The notes under the pieces were generated by a model. The model had not been told where the DNA came from. It saw only the letters and a program-made list of their open reading frames with translations, and did no database searches. A DNA stretch of 64,000 nucleotides from Streptococcus mitis SK564 (GTDB taxonomy: Bacteria; Bacillota; Bacilli; Lactobacillales; Streptococcaceae), in contig NZ_AEDU01000019.1 in the NCBI RefSeq assembly GCF_000148525.1, forward strand, positions 1 to 64,000. The letters are read 5' to 3'. This document shows positions 16,715 through 26,555 of the stretch, one piece after another. Position numbers and translations under genes: made by a program. Each line of letters starts with the position of its first letter. The stretch's first letter is position 1.

Positions 16715-18922
16715 ATGATTGCACTAGAAGAAAAAATTACAATTTTGCCAACTCTCTTCGTCGAGAAGCGAGATGGGAGACGTGTTGTATTTGATGTGGA
16801 CAAGATTGATAAGGCTCTCCACAAGGCGGCTGACAAGGTTATGGATGTGACACCCTTGGTTGAAAAGCGCCTCAATGCTCTGACCGAGCGAATTGTCACA
16901 GAAATTCATAGTCGCTTTCCAAAGGGGGTTAAGATTTACGAAATTCAAAATATCGTAGAACATGAACTCCTTGAAGCTAAAGAATATGCGCTGGCTGAGG
17001 AGTATATTACTTATCGAACGCAGAGGGATTTTGAGCGCTCGAAAGCGACGGATATCAACTTTAGTATCCATAAACTTCTCAACAAAGACCAGGCAGTTGT
17101 CAATGAAAATGCTAATAAAGACAGCGATGTCTTCAACACCCAGCGTGATTTGACAGCAGGGATTGTTGGGAAATCAATCGGACTGCAAATGCTTCCTAAG
17201 CACGTAGCCAATGCCCACCAAAAAGGGGATATCCACTATCACGATTTGGACTACAGTCCCTATACACCTATGACCAACTGCTGTTTGATTGATTTCAAGG
17301 GGATGTTGGAAAATGGTTTTAAGATTGGGAATGCAGAGGTAGAAAGTCCTAAGTCTATCCAGACTGCAACAGCTCAGATTTCCCAAATCATTGCCAACGT
17401 TGCTTCTAGCCAGTACGGGGGATGTTCAGCTGACCGTATCGATGAAGTCTTGGCGCCGTACGCAGAGAAAAATTACCAAAAACACCTCAAAGATGCAGAA
17501 GAGTGGGTCTTGCCTGAAAAGCGGGAAGATTATGCCTGGAAGAAAACGCAAAAAAACATCTATGATGCTATGCAATCTCTTGAGTATGAAATCAACACTC
17601 TCTTCACTTCAAATGGCCAAACGCCCTTTACTTCACTAGGTTTTGGTCTAGGAACCAATCGTTTTGAGCGAGAAATTCAAAAGGCAATTTTAAACATTCG
17701 TATCAATGGGCTTGGTTCAGAACACCGTACAGCTATCTTTCCTAAACTTATTTTCACGCTTAAAAGAGGCCTTAACTTAGAGGAAGGGACACCCAACTAC
17801 GATATCAAGCAGTTGGCTCTAGAGTGCGCAACCAAGCGGATGTACCCAGATGTTTTGTCCTATGATAAGATTGTTGAGTTGACAGGTTCTTTCAAAGTTC
17901 CTATGGGCTGCCGTTCTTTCCTTCAAGGATGGAAAGACGAGAATGGCGTAGAAGTCAATTCAGGTCGGATGAATCTAGGCGTTGTGACGGTCAATCTTCC
18001 TCGCATCGCCCTCGAGTCTGATGGTGACATGAATAAGTTCTGGGAAATCTTCAACGAGCGTATGAATATCGCGGAAGATTCTTTGGTTTATCGTGTCGAA
18101 CGCACTAAAGAGGCGACACCAGCCAATGCTCCTATCCTCTATCAGTACGGTGCTTTTGGCCATCGTCTAGGTAAAGAAGAAAGTGTTGACCAGCTCTTTA
18201 AGAATCGTCGAGCAACCGTTTCGCTTGGTTACATCGGTTTGTATGAAGTGGCTACTGTCTTCTTTGGAAATAGCTGGGAACACAATCCAGAAGCCAAGGA
18301 ATTCACGCTGGATATCATTCGTGATATGAAACGCCGTGTAGAAGAGTGGTCTGACCAATATGGCTATCATTTCTCTATCTACTCAACACCGTCTGAAAGT
18401 TTGACAGACCGTTTCTGCCGACTAGATACAGAAAAGTTCGGCTCTATTCCTGATATTACGGACAAGGAATACTACACCAATTCTTTCCACTACGATGTTC
18501 GTAAAAATCCAACACCGTTTGAAAAATTAGACTTTGAGAAAGTCTATCCAGAAGCAGGTGCATCAGGTGGTTTCATCCATTATTGTGAGTATCCAGTCCT
18601 TCAACAAAATCCAAAGGCCTTGGAAGCTGTCTGGGATTATGCCTATGACCGTGTGGGTTATCTGGGGACTAATACTCCAATTGACCGTTGCTACAAGTGT
18701 GACTTTGAAGGGGATTTTGAACCAACTGAGAGAGGATTTGCTTGTCCAAACTGTGGCAATAGCGACCCTAAAACCGTAGATGTGGTCAAACGAACTTGTG
18801 GCTACCTAGGCAATCCTCAAGCGCGTCCGATGGTTAATGGACGTCACAAGGAAATCGCTGCGCGTGTCAAACACATGAATGGCTCAACGATTAAAATGGC
18901 TGGTCATCAAGTAACCAATTAG
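16715..18922 (+). CDS. nrdD: Anaerobic (class III) ribonucleoside-triphosphate reductase
   Basis: Glycyl-radical enzyme reducing ribonucleoside triphosphates to deoxy forms without oxygen. The 735-aa protein has an N-terminal ATP-cone (about 10-105), the large ten-stranded barrel, and a C-terminal zinc site (CYKCDFEGD ... CPNCG). The glycyl-radical loop RTCGYLGNP lies about 30 residues from the end. NrdG, its activase, lies 0.85 kb downstream, behind a 46-aa ORF and a GNAT gene. A candidate NrdR operator precedes it. Confidence 0.96.
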   Translation: MIALEEKITILPTLFVEKRDGRRVVFDVDKIDKALHKAADKVMDVTPLVEKRLNALTERIVTEIHSRFPKGVKIYEIQNIVEHELLEAKEYALAEEYITYRTQRDFERSKATDINFSIHKLLNKDQAVVNENANKDSDVFNTQRDLTAGIVGKSIGLQMLPKHVANAHQKGDIHYHDLDYSPYTPMTNCCLIDFKGMLENGFKIGNAEVESPKSIQTATAQISQIIANVASSQYGGCSADRIDEVLAPYAEKNYQKHLKDAEEWVLPEKREDYAWKKTQKNIYDAMQSLEYEINTLFTSNGQTPFTSLGFGLGTNRFEREIQKAILNIRINGLGSEHRTAIFPKLIFTLKRGLNLEEGTPNYDIKQLALECATKRMYPDVLSYDKIVELTGSFKVPMGCRSFLQGWKDENGVEVNSGRMNLGVVTVNLPRIALESDGDMNKFWEIFNERMNIAEDSLVYRVERTKEATPANAPILYQYGAFGHRLGKEESVDQLFKNRRATVSLGYIGLYEVATVFFGNSWEHNPEAKEFTLDIIRDMKRRVEEWSDQYGYHFSIYSTPSESLTDRFCRLDTEKFGSIPDITDKEYYTNSFHYDVRKNPTPFEKLDFEKVYPEAGASGGFIHYCEYPVLQQNPKALEAVWDYAYDRVGYLGTNTPIDRCYKCDFEGDFEPTERGFACPNCGNSDPKTVDVVKRTCGYLGNPQARPMVNGRHKEIAARVKHMNGSTIKMAGHQVTN

Positions 18923-18933
18923 AAAGAACTGAA

Positions 18934-19074
18934 ATGGGAAAATATCAATTAGACGATAAGGGTCGAGCACAAGTGACCCGTTATCACGAGAAACACTCTA
19001 AAGGTGGAGCTGGTAAAAAAGAACGCTTGCTCAGCCTCAGAGAACAATTTTTAAACAAGAACAAGAAAAAATAA
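18934..19074 (+). CDS. Conserved small basic protein in the nrd operon (46 aa)
   Basis: A 46-residue, highly basic protein (begins MGKYQLDDKGRAQVTRYHEK, ends NKNKKK). It starts 12 bases after the nrdD stop with GAAAGAAC as a weak ribosome-binding site. Its place between nrdD and nrdG, with clear codon structure, supports a real gene; I recall a similar small ORF here in pneumococcus. No domain is known. The basic tail could bind nucleic acid. Confidence 0.75.
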   Translation: MGKYQLDDKGRAQVTRYHEKHSKGGAGKKERLLSLREQFLNKNKKK

Positions 19075-19078
19075 AAGT

Positions 19079-19232
19079 GATACTCAATGAAAATCAAAGA
19101 GCAAACTAGGAAGCTAGCCGCAGGTTGCTCAAAGCACTGCTTTGAGGTTGTAGATAAGACTGACGAAGTCAGTAACATATATCTACGGTAAGGTGACGCT
19201 GACGTGGTTTGAATTTGACTTTCGAAGAGTAT
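19079..19232 (-). repeat. BOX element (boxC-B-A on the plus strand)
   Basis: Starts TACTCAATGAAAATCAAAGA (boxC) and ends TTCGAAGAGTAT (boxA). The internal CTACGGTAAGGTGACGCTGACG matches the published BOXA1R primer sequence with two C-to-T changes. A middle hairpin (GACTGACGAAGTCAG, AAGCACTGCTTTG) forms boxB. It lies between the small ORF and the GNAT gene of the nrd cluster. Confidence 0.9.
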
Positions 19233-19271
19233 GAGAGTCAGCTCTCGCTTTTCTCATAGTGGGAGGTAAGG

Positions 19272-19778
19272 ATGGAATTACGCAGACCGACAATAGTAGA
19301 TAGAGAAGCTGTTTTAGACATGATGGCAGAGTTTGAAAAGAGCCAATCAGCCCATGATGGTGGATTTTGGGATACAGAGAACTTTGTGTATGAAGGGTGG
19401 TTGGAAACAAATATGCAAAAAGAGATGGGAATAAACTTGCCTGAAAATCGTGTTCCTTCTATTCAATTTGTATTATTTGATGATGCAGGTCGTGCTCTAG
19501 GATTTTTGAATCTGCGATTGAGACTGAATGAGGAATTACTGAATTGTGCTGGTTACATTGGCTACTCCATTCGTCCATCAGAAAGAGGCAAGGGTTATGC
19601 TAAGGAAACTCTCCGTCAGGGCTTGCAAGTTGCTAAGGCAAAGAACATCAAGAAAACTCTTGTGACATGTAGCGTGAGTAACTCTGCTAGCAGAGCAGTC
19701 ATTCTAGCAAATGGAGGAATTCTTGAAGATGTTCGTAATGGAGTTGAGCGTTATTGGATAGAGGTAGCGAATGAATAA
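19272..19778 (+). CDS. GNAT family N-acetyltransferase
   Basis: A 168-residue acetyltransferase of the GNAT fold; substrate unknown. The acetyl-CoA loop is GYSIRPSERGKGYAKETLRQGL (about 97-118), with upstream strands AGRALGFLNLRLRL and downstream LVTCSVSNSASRAVILANGG. It resembles the N-acetyltransferases placed between nrdD and nrdG in pneumococcus. The stop overlaps the nrdG start by eight bases, so it is coupled to nrdG. The upstream BOX element makes co-transcription with nrdD uncertain. Confidence 0.88.
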   Translation: MELRRPTIVDREAVLDMMAEFEKSQSAHDGGFWDTENFVYEGWLETNMQKEMGINLPENRVPSIQFVLFDDAGRALGFLNLRLRLNEELLNCAGYIGYSIRPSERGKGYAKETLRQGLQVAKAKNIKKTLVTCSVSNSASRAVILANGGILEDVRNGVERYWIEVANE

Positions 19779-20361
19779 TCCAAAACCACAAGAATGGAAA
19801 AGTGAGGAGCTAAGTCAAGGCCGTATCATTGACTACAAGGCCTTTAACTTTGTGGACGGAGAAGGCGTGCGCAACTCTCTCTATGTAGCAGGTTGCATGT
19901 TTCACTGCGAGGGGTGTTATAATGTAGCGACCTGGTCCTTCAATGCTGGCATTCCCTATACAGCAGAATTAGAAGAACAGATCATGGCAGATCTCGCTCA
20001 ACCTTATGTTCAAGGCTTGACCTTGCTGGGAGGGGAGCCCTTTCTCAATACGGGAATTCTCTTGCCACTCGTTAAGCGCATTCGGAAGGAATTGCCAGAT
20101 AAAGACATCTGGTCCTGGACGGGCTACACTTGGGAAGAAATGATGTTGGAAACTCCAGATAAATTGGAACTCTTGTCGCTGATTGACATTCTTGTTGATG
20201 GAAGATATGACCGAACTAAGAGAAATCTCATGCTCCAGTTTCGAGGTTCCTCCAATCAACGAATTATCGATGTGCAAAAATCGCTCAAAAGTGGGCAAGT
20301 AGTGATTTGGGACAAGCTCAATGATGGAAAAGAAAGCTATGAACAGGTGAAGAGAGAGTAA
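19771..20361 (+). CDS. nrdG: Anaerobic ribonucleotide reductase activating protein (radical SAM)
   Basis: Radical-SAM enzyme that installs the glycyl radical on NrdD. The 196-aa protein has the 4Fe-4S motif CMFHCEGC (near residue 42), the SAM-binding GGEP motif (LLGGEPFLN) near 87, and the WSWTGYTWEEM block typical of NrdG. Overlap with the GNAT gene and the gene order point to shared expression with nrdD under anaerobiosis. Confidence 0.95.
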   Translation: MNNPKPQEWKSEELSQGRIIDYKAFNFVDGEGVRNSLYVAGCMFHCEGCYNVATWSFNAGIPYTAELEEQIMADLAQPYVQGLTLLGGEPFLNTGILLPLVKRIRKELPDKDIWSWTGYTWEEMMLETPDKLELLSLIDILVDGRYDRTKRNLMLQFRGSSNQRIIDVQKSLKSGQVVIWDKLNDGKESYEQVKRE

Positions 20362-20451
20362 CTTTCTTCTATAGAGAATAGTTAAATAAATGACCTATAA
20401 AAAAAGAAAACAGTTTCATTGTAAAAAAACGAAAAAACAGCAACAAATCCC

Positions 20452-20480
20452 TTGCAATCGCAGGGGCTTTGTGTTATTCT
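20452..20480 (+). promoter_or_regulatory. Promoter of the S10 ribosomal operon
   Basis: TTGCAA, 17 bases, then TATTCT with an upstream TG (extended -10, TGTTATTCT). The region also forms an inverted repeat, ACAAATCCCTTGC / GCAGGGGCTTTGT, which could end the nrdG transcript. Start of transcription is expected near 20487, leaving a leader of about 130 nt. Confidence 0.6.
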
Positions 20481-20486
20481 ATTATG

Positions 20487-20616
20487 GTGCTGTAAATTAC
20501 AGTCTTAGCTTTGATGCAAGAGGTTGCGACACGCTCGGTTGCATTGCCACGCAACTCCGCGTCGGTTTTCTTGTGGAGCTAGCCTATTATCTTAAATAGA
20601 CGAAAAGGAGAAAAAG
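20487..20616 (+). promoter_or_regulatory. Structured leader of the S10 operon
   Basis: A GC-rich hairpin occupies 20527-20564: CGAC/GTCG at the base, then CG/CG, then GTTGC/GCAAC closing an 8-base loop. It is followed by GTTTTCTT, like a weak attenuator. It may regulate the operon (for example by a ribosomal protein), but I know no matching named family with confidence. Confidence 0.45.
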
Positions 20617-20925
20617 ATGGCAAACAAAAAAATCCGTATCCGTTTGAAAGCTTACGAACACCGTACGCTTGATACAGCGGCTGCAAAAATCGTAGAATCA
20701 GCTACTCGTACAGGTGCACAAGTTGCGGGTCCAATCCCACTTCCAACTGAACGTAGCCTCTACACAATTATTCGTGCGACTCACAAATACAAAGACTCTC
20801 GCGAACAATTTGAAATGCGTACACACAAACGTTTGATCGATATCGTTAACCCAACTCAAAAAACAGTTGATGCGTTGATGAAATTGGATCTTCCAAGTGG
20901 TGTAAACGTAGAAATCAAACTTTAA
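20617..20925 (+). CDS. rpsJ: 30S ribosomal protein S10
   Basis: First gene of the S10 cluster, 102 aa. S10 sits in the 30S head and doubles as the transcription elongation factor NusE. Recognised by [15 protein letters not shown] at the start and [20 protein letters not shown] at the end. AAAAGGAG ribosome-binding site. Codon use is strongly biased, as in all genes of this cluster. Confidence 0.98.
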
Positions 20926-21007
20926 TCTAAAGCTTGATACCTTGAGCATAAAAAACGCTCGTTAAAAACTTTTTGAATAAAAAATATAGAAAAGGAACTA
21001 TTTTCTC

Positions 21008-21634
21008 ATGACAAAAGGAATCTTAGGGAAAAAAGTGGGAATGACTCAAATCTTCACTGAAGCTGGCGAATTGATCCCTGTAACAGTTATTGAAGCAACT
21101 CCAAACGTTGTTCTTCAAGTTAAAACTGTTGAAACAGACGGATACAACGCTATCCAAGTTGGTTTCGATGACAAACGCGAAGTATTGAGCAACAAACCTG
21201 CTAAAGGACATGTAGCGAAAGCTAACACGGCTCCTAAGCGCTTCATTCGTGAATTCAAAAACGTTGAAGGCTTGGAAGTTGGTGCTGAAATCACAGTTGA
21301 AACATTCGCAGCTGGAGACGTTGTTGACGTAACTGGTACTTCTAAAGGTAAAGGTTTCCAAGGTGTTATCAAACGCCACGGACAATCACGTGGACCAATG
21401 GCTCACGGTTCTCGTTACCACCGTCGTCCAGGTTCTATGGGACCTGTTGCACCTAACCGCGTATTCAAAGGTAAAAACCTTGCAGGACGTATGGGTGGCG
21501 ACCGTGTAACAATTCAAAACCTTGAAGTTGTACAAGTTGTTCCAGAAAAGAACGTTATCCTTATCAAAGGTAACGTACCAGGTGCTAAGAAATCTCTTAT
21601 CACTATCAAATCAGCAGTTAAAGCTGGTAAATAA
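21008..21634 (+). CDS. rplC: 50S ribosomal protein L3
   Basis: 208-aa 50S protein near the peptidyl-transferase centre. Begins [16 protein letters not shown], with the central loop [23 protein letters not shown] and HRRPGSMG that reaches into 23S rRNA. Eighty-one bases separate it from rpsJ; this spacer is A/T-rich and holds only the AAAGGAAC ribosome-binding site. Confidence 0.98.
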
Positions 21635-21658
21635 TAAGGAAAGGGGAATACAGTCAAA

Positions 21659-22282
21659 ATGGCAAATGTAACATTATTCGACCAAACTGGTAAACAAGCT
21701 GGCGAAGTTGTTCTTAACGATGCAATCTTTGGTATCGAACCAAACCAATCTGTTGTGTTTGATGTGATCATCAGCCAACGTGCTAGCCTTCGTCAAGGAA
21801 CTCACGCAGTTAAAAACCGCTCAGCTGTTTCAGGTGGCGGACGCAAACCATGGCGTCAAAAAGGAACTGGACGTGCTCGTCAAGGTTCTATCCGCTCTCC
21901 ACAATGGCGTGGTGGTGGAATCGTCTTCGGACCAACTCCACGTAGCTATGCGTACAAACTTCCTCAAAAAGTTCGTCGCCTTGCGCTTAAATCTGTTTAC
22001 TCAGAAAAAGTTGCTGAAAATAAATTTGTAGCCGTTGATTCTCTTGAATTTACAGCTCCAAAAACTGCTGAATTTGCAAAAGTTCTTGCAGCTTTGAGCA
22101 TCGATTCTAAAGTCCTTGTTATTCTTGAAGAAGGAAACGAATTCGCAGCTCTTTCAGCTCGTAACCTTCCAAACGTGAAAGTTGCGACTGCTACAACTGC
22201 AAGTGTTCTTGACATCGCAAATAGTGACAAACTTCTTGTTACTCAAGCAGCTATCTCTAAAATCGAGGAGGTTCTTGCATAA
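21659..22282 (+). CDS. rplD: 50S ribosomal protein L4
   Basis: 207-aa exit-tunnel protein. The extended loop [30 protein letters not shown] (about 60-90) is where macrolide-resistance mutations are known in pneumococci; its [12 protein letters not shown] core looks wild type here. The stop overlaps the start of rplW by one base. Confidence 0.98.
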
Positions 22283-22578
22283 TGAATTTGTATGATGTTA
22301 TCAAAAAACCTGTCATCACTGAAAGCTCAATGGCTCAACTTGAAGCAGGAAAATATGTATTTGAAGTTGACACTCGTGCACACAAACTTTTGATCAAGCA
22401 AGCTGTTGAAGCTGCTTTCGAAGGTGTTAAAGTTGCTAATGTTAACACAATCAACGTAAAACCAAAAGCTAAACGTGTTGGACGTTACACTGGTTTTACT
22501 AACAAAACTAAAAAAGCTATCATCACACTTACAGCTGATTCTAAAGCAATCGAGTTGTTTGCTGCTGAAGCTGAATAA
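22282..22578 (+). CDS. rplW: 50S ribosomal protein L23
   Basis: 98-aa protein at the tunnel exit, docking site for trigger factor and SRP. Recognised by [14 protein letters not shown] and [27 protein letters not shown]. Starts one base inside the rplD stop (TAATG). Confidence 0.98.
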
Positions 22579-22595
22579 TCTAAGGAGGAAATATC

Positions 22596-23429
22596 GTGGG
22601 AATTCGTGTTTATAAACCAACAACAAACGGTCGCCGTAATATGACTTCTTTGGATTTCGCTGAAATCACAACAAGCACTCCTGAAAAATCATTGCTTGTT
22701 GCATTGAAGAGCAAGGCTGGTCGTAACAACAACGGTCGTATCACAGTTCGTCACCAAGGTGGTGGACATAAACGTTTCTACCGTTTGGTTGACTTCAAAC
22801 GTAACAAAGACAACGTTGAAGCAGTTGTTAAAACAATCGAGTACGATCCAAACCGTTCTGCAAACATCGCTCTTGTACACTACACTGACGGTGTGAAAGC
22901 GTACATCATCGCTCCAAAAGGTCTTGAAGTTGGTCAACGTATCGTTTCAGGTCCAGAAGCAGATATCAAAGTCGGAAACGCTCTTCCACTTGCTAACATC
23001 CCAGTTGGTACTTTGATCCACAACATCGAGTTGAAACCAGGTCGTGGTGGTGAATTGGTACGTGCTGCTGGAGCTTCTGCTCAAGTATTGGGTCAAGAAG
23101 GTAAATACGTTCTTGTTCGTCTTCAATCTGGTGAAGTACGTATGATCCTTGGAACTTGTCGTGCTACAGTTGGTGTTGTCGGAAACGAACAACATGGACT
23201 TGTTAACCTTGGTAAAGCAGGACGTAGCCGTTGGAAAGGTATCCGCCCAACAGTTCGTGGTTCTGTAATGAACCCTAACGATCACCCACACGGTGGTGGT
23301 GAAGGTAAAGCACCAGTTGGTCGTAAAGCACCATCTACTCCATGGGGCAAACCTGCTCTTGGTCTTAAAACTCGTAACAAGAAAGCGAAATCTGACAAAC
23401 TTATCGTTCGTCGTCGCAACGAGAAATAA
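22596..23429 (+). CDS. rplB: 50S ribosomal protein L2
   Basis: 277-aa core protein of the 50S subunit, needed for subunit association and peptidyl transfer. Uses a GTG start ([15 protein letters not shown]) behind AAGGAGG. The conserved C-terminal [16 protein letters not shown]-type motif (here [18 protein letters not shown]) is present. Confidence 0.98.
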   Translation: MGIRVYKPTTNGRRNMTSLDFAEITTSTPEKSLLVALKSKAGRNNNGRITVRHQGGGHKRFYRLVDFKRNKDNVEAVVKTIEYDPNRSANIALVHYTDGVKAYIIAPKGLEVGQRIVSGPEADIKVGNALPLANIPVGTLIHNIELKPGRGGELVRAAGASAQVLGQEGKYVLVRLQSGEVRMILGTCRATVGVVGNEQHGLVNLGKAGRSRWKGIRPTVRGSVMNPNDHPHGGGEGKAPVGRKAPSTPWGKPALGLKTRNKKAKSDKLIVRRRNEK

Positions 23430-23532
23430 TATTAAACTAGTCGCTTAAGCAACTAGTAAATCCGCCAGCTCGGTAGCGCTCCATAGGAGCGCAAGCCGCT
23501 GTGGTACAACATTTAAAGGAGAAAATATAAAA
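23430..23532 (+). other. Structured spacer between rplB and rpsS
   Basis: 103 non-coding bases with two hairpins: ACTAGT (23436) with ACTAGT (23452), and GCGCTCC (23476) with GGAGCGC (23486), a strong 7-bp stem with 3-base loop. No U tract follows, so these are not terminators. Confidence 0.6.
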
Positions 23533-23814
23533 ATGGGACGCAGTCTTAAAAAAGGACCTTTCGTCGATGAGCATTTGATGAAAAAAGTTGAAGCTCAAGC
23601 TAACGACGAAAAGAAAAAAGTTATTAAAACTTGGTCACGTCGTTCAACGATCTTCCCAAGTTTCATTGGTTACACTATCGCAGTTTATGACGGACGTAAA
23701 CACGTACCTGTTTACATCCAAGAAGACATGGTAGGTCACAAACTTGGTGAATTTGCACCAACTCGTACTTACAAAGGTCACGCTGCAGACGACAAGAAAA
23801 CACGTAGAAAATAA
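23533..23814 (+). CDS. rpsS: 30S ribosomal protein S19
   Basis: 93-aa head protein that contacts S13 and the A-site finger. [15 protein letters not shown] and the C-terminal [20 protein letters not shown] are typical. Confidence 0.98.
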
Positions 23815-23825
23815 GGAGAACATAA

Positions 23826-24170
23826 ATGGCAGAAATTACTTCAGCTAAAGCAATGGCTCGTACAGTACGTGTTTCACCTCGTAAATCACGTCTTGTTCTT
23901 GATAACATCCGTGGTAAAAGCGTAGCCGATGCAATCGCAATCTTGACATTCACTCCAAACAAAGCTGCTGAAATCATCTTGAAAGTTTTGAACTCAGCTG
24001 TAGCTAACGCTGAAAACAACTTTGGTTTGGATAAAGCTAACTTGGTAGTATCTGAAGCATTCGCAAACGAAGGACCAACTATGAAACGTTTCCGTCCACG
24101 TGCGAAAGGTTCAGCTTCACCAATCAACAAACGTACAGCTCACATCACTGTAGCTGTTGCAGAAAAATAA
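23826..24170 (+). CDS. rplV: 50S ribosomal protein L22
   Basis: 114-aa exit-tunnel protein. The beta-hairpin near residue 85-100 ([26 protein letters not shown]), where macrolide and ketolide resistance changes arise, has the ordinary sequence. Confidence 0.98.
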   Translation: MAEITSAKAMARTVRVSPRKSRLVLDNIRGKSVADAIAILTFTPNKAAEIILKVLNSAVANAENNFGLDKANLVVSEAFANEGPTMKRFRPRAKGSASPINKRTAHITVAVAEK

Positions 24171-24182
24171 GGAGGTAAAATC

Positions 24183-24836
24183 GTGGGTCAAAAAGTACAT
24201 CCAATTGGTATGCGTGTCGGCATCATCCGTGATTGGGATGCCAAATGGTATGCTGAAAAAGAATACGCGGATTACCTTCATGAAGATCTTGCAATCCGTA
24301 AATTCGTTCAAAAAGAACTTGCTGACGCAGCAGTTTCAACTATCGAAATCGAACGCGCAGTAAACAAAGTTAACGTTTCACTTCACACTGCTAAACCAGG
24401 TATGGTAATCGGTAAAGGTGGTGCTAACGTTGATGCACTCCGTGCAAAACTTAACAAATTGACTGGAAAACAAGTACACATCAACATCATCGAAATCAAA
24501 CAACCTGATTTGGATGCTCACCTTGTAGGTGAAGGTATTGCTCGTCAATTGGAGCAACGTGTTGCTTTCCGTCGTGCACAAAAACAAGCAATCCAACGTG
24601 CAATGCGTGCTGGAGCTAAAGGAATCAAAACTCAAGTATCAGGTCGTTTGAACGGTGCAGATATCGCCCGTGCTGAAGGATACTCTGAAGGAACTGTTCC
24701 ACTTCACACACTTCGTGCAGATATCGATTACGCTTGGGAAGAAGCAGATACTACATACGGTAAACTTGGTGTTAAAGTATGGATCTACCGTGGTGAAGTT
24801 CTTCCAGCTCGCAAAAACACTAAAGGAGGTAAATAA
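24183..24836 (+). CDS. rpsC: 30S ribosomal protein S3
   Basis: 217-aa protein at the mRNA entry tunnel, with helicase activity. GTG start ([18 protein letters not shown]) after AAGGAGG. KH domain GXXG loop ([10 protein letters not shown]) near residue 77. Confidence 0.98.
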
Positions 24837-24839
24837 CCA

Positions 24840-25253
24840 ATGTTAGTACCTAAACGTGTTAAACACCGTCGTGAATTCCGTGGAAAAATGCGCGGTGAAG
24901 CAAAAGGTGGAAAAGAAGTAGCATTCGGTGAATACGGTCTTCAAGCTACAACTAGCCACTGGATCACTAACCGCCAAATCGAAGCTGCTCGTATCGCCAT
25001 GACTCGTTACATGAAACGTGGTGGTAAAGTTTGGATTAAAATCTTCCCACACAAATCATACACTGCTAAAGCTATCGGTGTGCGTATGGGATCTGGTAAA
25101 GGGGCACCTGAAGGTTGGGTAGCACCAGTTAAACGTGGTAAAGTGATGTTCGAAATCGCTGGTGTATCTGAAGAGATCGCTCGCGAAGCGCTTCGTCTTG
25201 CTAGCCACAAATTGCCAGTTAAATGTAAATTCGTAAAATGTGAAGCAGAATAA
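24840..25253 (+). CDS. rplP: 50S ribosomal protein L16
   Basis: 137-aa protein that helps position A-site t[22 protein letters not shown] and the [20 protein letters not shown] loop are diagnostic. It starts three bases after the rpsC stop. Confidence 0.98.
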   Translation: MLVPKRVKHRREFRGKMRGEAKGGKEVAFGEYGLQATTSHWITNRQIEAARIAMTRYMKRGGKVWIKIFPHKSYTAKAIGVRMGSGKGAPEGWVAPVKRGKVMFEIAGVSEEIAREALRLASHKLPVKCKFVKCEAE

Positions 25254-25262
25254 GGAGAAGGC

Positions 25263-25469
25263 ATGAAACTTAATGAAGTAAAAGAATTTGTTAAAGAACT
25301 TCGTGGTCTTTCTCAAGAAGAACTCGCGAAGCGCGAAAACGAATTGAAAAAAGAATTGTTTGAACTTCGTTTCCAAGCTGCTACTGGTCAATTGGAACAA
25401 ACAGCTCGCTTGAAAGAAGTTAAAAAACAAATCGCTCGTATCAAAACAGTTCAATCTGAAGCGAAATAA
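25263..25469 (+). CDS. rpmC: 50S ribosomal protein L29
   Basis: 68-aa helical-hairpin protein near the tunnel exit: [43 protein letters not shown] and [11 protein letters not shown]. Confidence 0.97.
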
Positions 25470-25493
25470 TAGACTAGGGAAGGAGAAATTTCA

Positions 25494-25754
25494 ATGGAAC
25501 GCAATAATCGTAAAGTTCTTGTTGGACGTGTTGTATCTGACAAAATGGACAAGACAATCACAGTTGTAGTTGAAACAAAACGTAACCACCCAGTCTATGG
25601 TAAACGTATTAACTACTCTAAAAAATACAAAGCTCATGATGAAAACAATGTTGCCAAAGAAGGCGATATCGTACGTATCATGGAAACTCGCCCGCTTTCA
25701 GCTACAAAACGTTTCCGTCTTGTAGAAGTTGTTGAAGAAGCGGTCATCATCTAA
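25494..25754 (+). CDS. rpsQ: 30S ribosomal protein S17
   Basis: 86-aa OB-fold protein that binds 16S rRNA early in assembly. [19 protein letters not shown] and [32 protein letters not shown] are typical. Confidence 0.98.
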
Positions 25755-25779
25755 TCAAACCTGAAAGGAGAAAACTGAA

Positions 25780-26148
25780 ATGATTCAAACAGAAACTCGT
25801 TTGAAAGTCGCAGACAACAGCGGTGCTCGCGAAATCTTGACTATCAAAGTTCTTGGTGGTTCAGGACGTAAATTTGCAAACATCGGTGATGTTATCGTGG
25901 CATCTGTAAAACAAGCTACTCCTGGTGGTGCGGTTAAAAAAGGTGACGTTGTTAAAGCAGTTATCGTTCGTACTAAATCAGGTGCTCGTCGTGCTGATGG
26001 TTCATACATCAAATTTGACGAAAACGCAGCAGTTATCATCCGTGAAGACAAAACTCCTCGCGGAACACGTATCTTTGGCCCAGTTGCACGTGAATTGCGT
26101 GAAGGTGGCTTCATGAAGATCGTGTCACTTGCTCCAGAAGTACTTTAA
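25780..26148 (+). CDS. rplN: 50S ribosomal protein L14
   Basis: 122-aa protein at the intersubunit face. [19 protein letters not shown] and [24 protein letters not shown] define it. First gene of the spc segment. Confidence 0.98.
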   Translation: MIQTETRLKVADNSGAREILTIKVLGGSGRKFANIGDVIVASVKQATPGGAVKKGDVVKAVIVRTKSGARRADGSYIKFDENAAVIIREDKTPRGTRIFGPVARELREGGFMKIVSLAPEVL

Positions 26149-26220
26149 TTTTTAGAAACAAACTAGTCCCCTGGATTTACCTCCAGGGTGCCCTTATGGG
26201 CGTAAGAAAAATCAAGGAGA
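26149..26220 (+). other. Hairpin pair between rplN and rplX
   Basis: CCCTGGA (26169) pairs with TCCAGGG (26182); next to it GCCC/GGGC (26190-26201) closes a 4-base loop. No U tract. A small structured spacer inside the operon. Confidence 0.6.
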
Positions 26221-26226
26221 AACCTA

Positions 26227-26532
26227 ATGTTTGTAAAAAAAGGCGACAAAGTTCGCGTAATCGCTGGTAAAGATAAGGGAACAGAAGCTGTTGTCCTTAC
26301 TGCCCTTCCAAAAGTAAACAAAGTTATCGTTGAAGGTGTTAACATCGTTAAGAAACACCAACGTCCAACTAACGAACTTCCTCAAGGTGGTATCATCGAG
26401 AAAGAAGCAGCTATCCACGTATCAAACGTTCAAGTTTTGGACAAAAATGGTGTAGCTGGTCGTGTTGGTTACAAATTTGTAGACGGTAAAAAAGTTCGCT
26501 ACAACAAAAAATCAGGCGAAGTGCTTGATTAA
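26227..26532 (+). CDS. rplX: 50S ribosomal protein L24
   Basis: 101-aa assembly initiator of the 50S subunit, with a KOW motif near its start ([21 protein letters not shown]), then [22 protein letters not shown]. Confidence 0.98.
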
Positions 26533-26555
26533 TCACGAAGGAAAGGAGAAGTATA

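Noticed and set aside
19079-19232. RUP element or IS remnant
   Set aside because: The internal match to the BOXA1R primer sequence and the boxA/boxC ends identify it as BOX; no transposase fragment is present.
20390-20599. Open frame of 69 codons upstream of rpsJ
   Set aside because: It covers the S10 promoter and leader hairpin, has no SD, and the residue pattern is not protein-like.
22947-23291. Long open frames antisense to ribosomal protein genes (for example opposite rplB)
   Set aside because: They arise from the strong codon bias on the sense strand, lack SDs and have odd composition.
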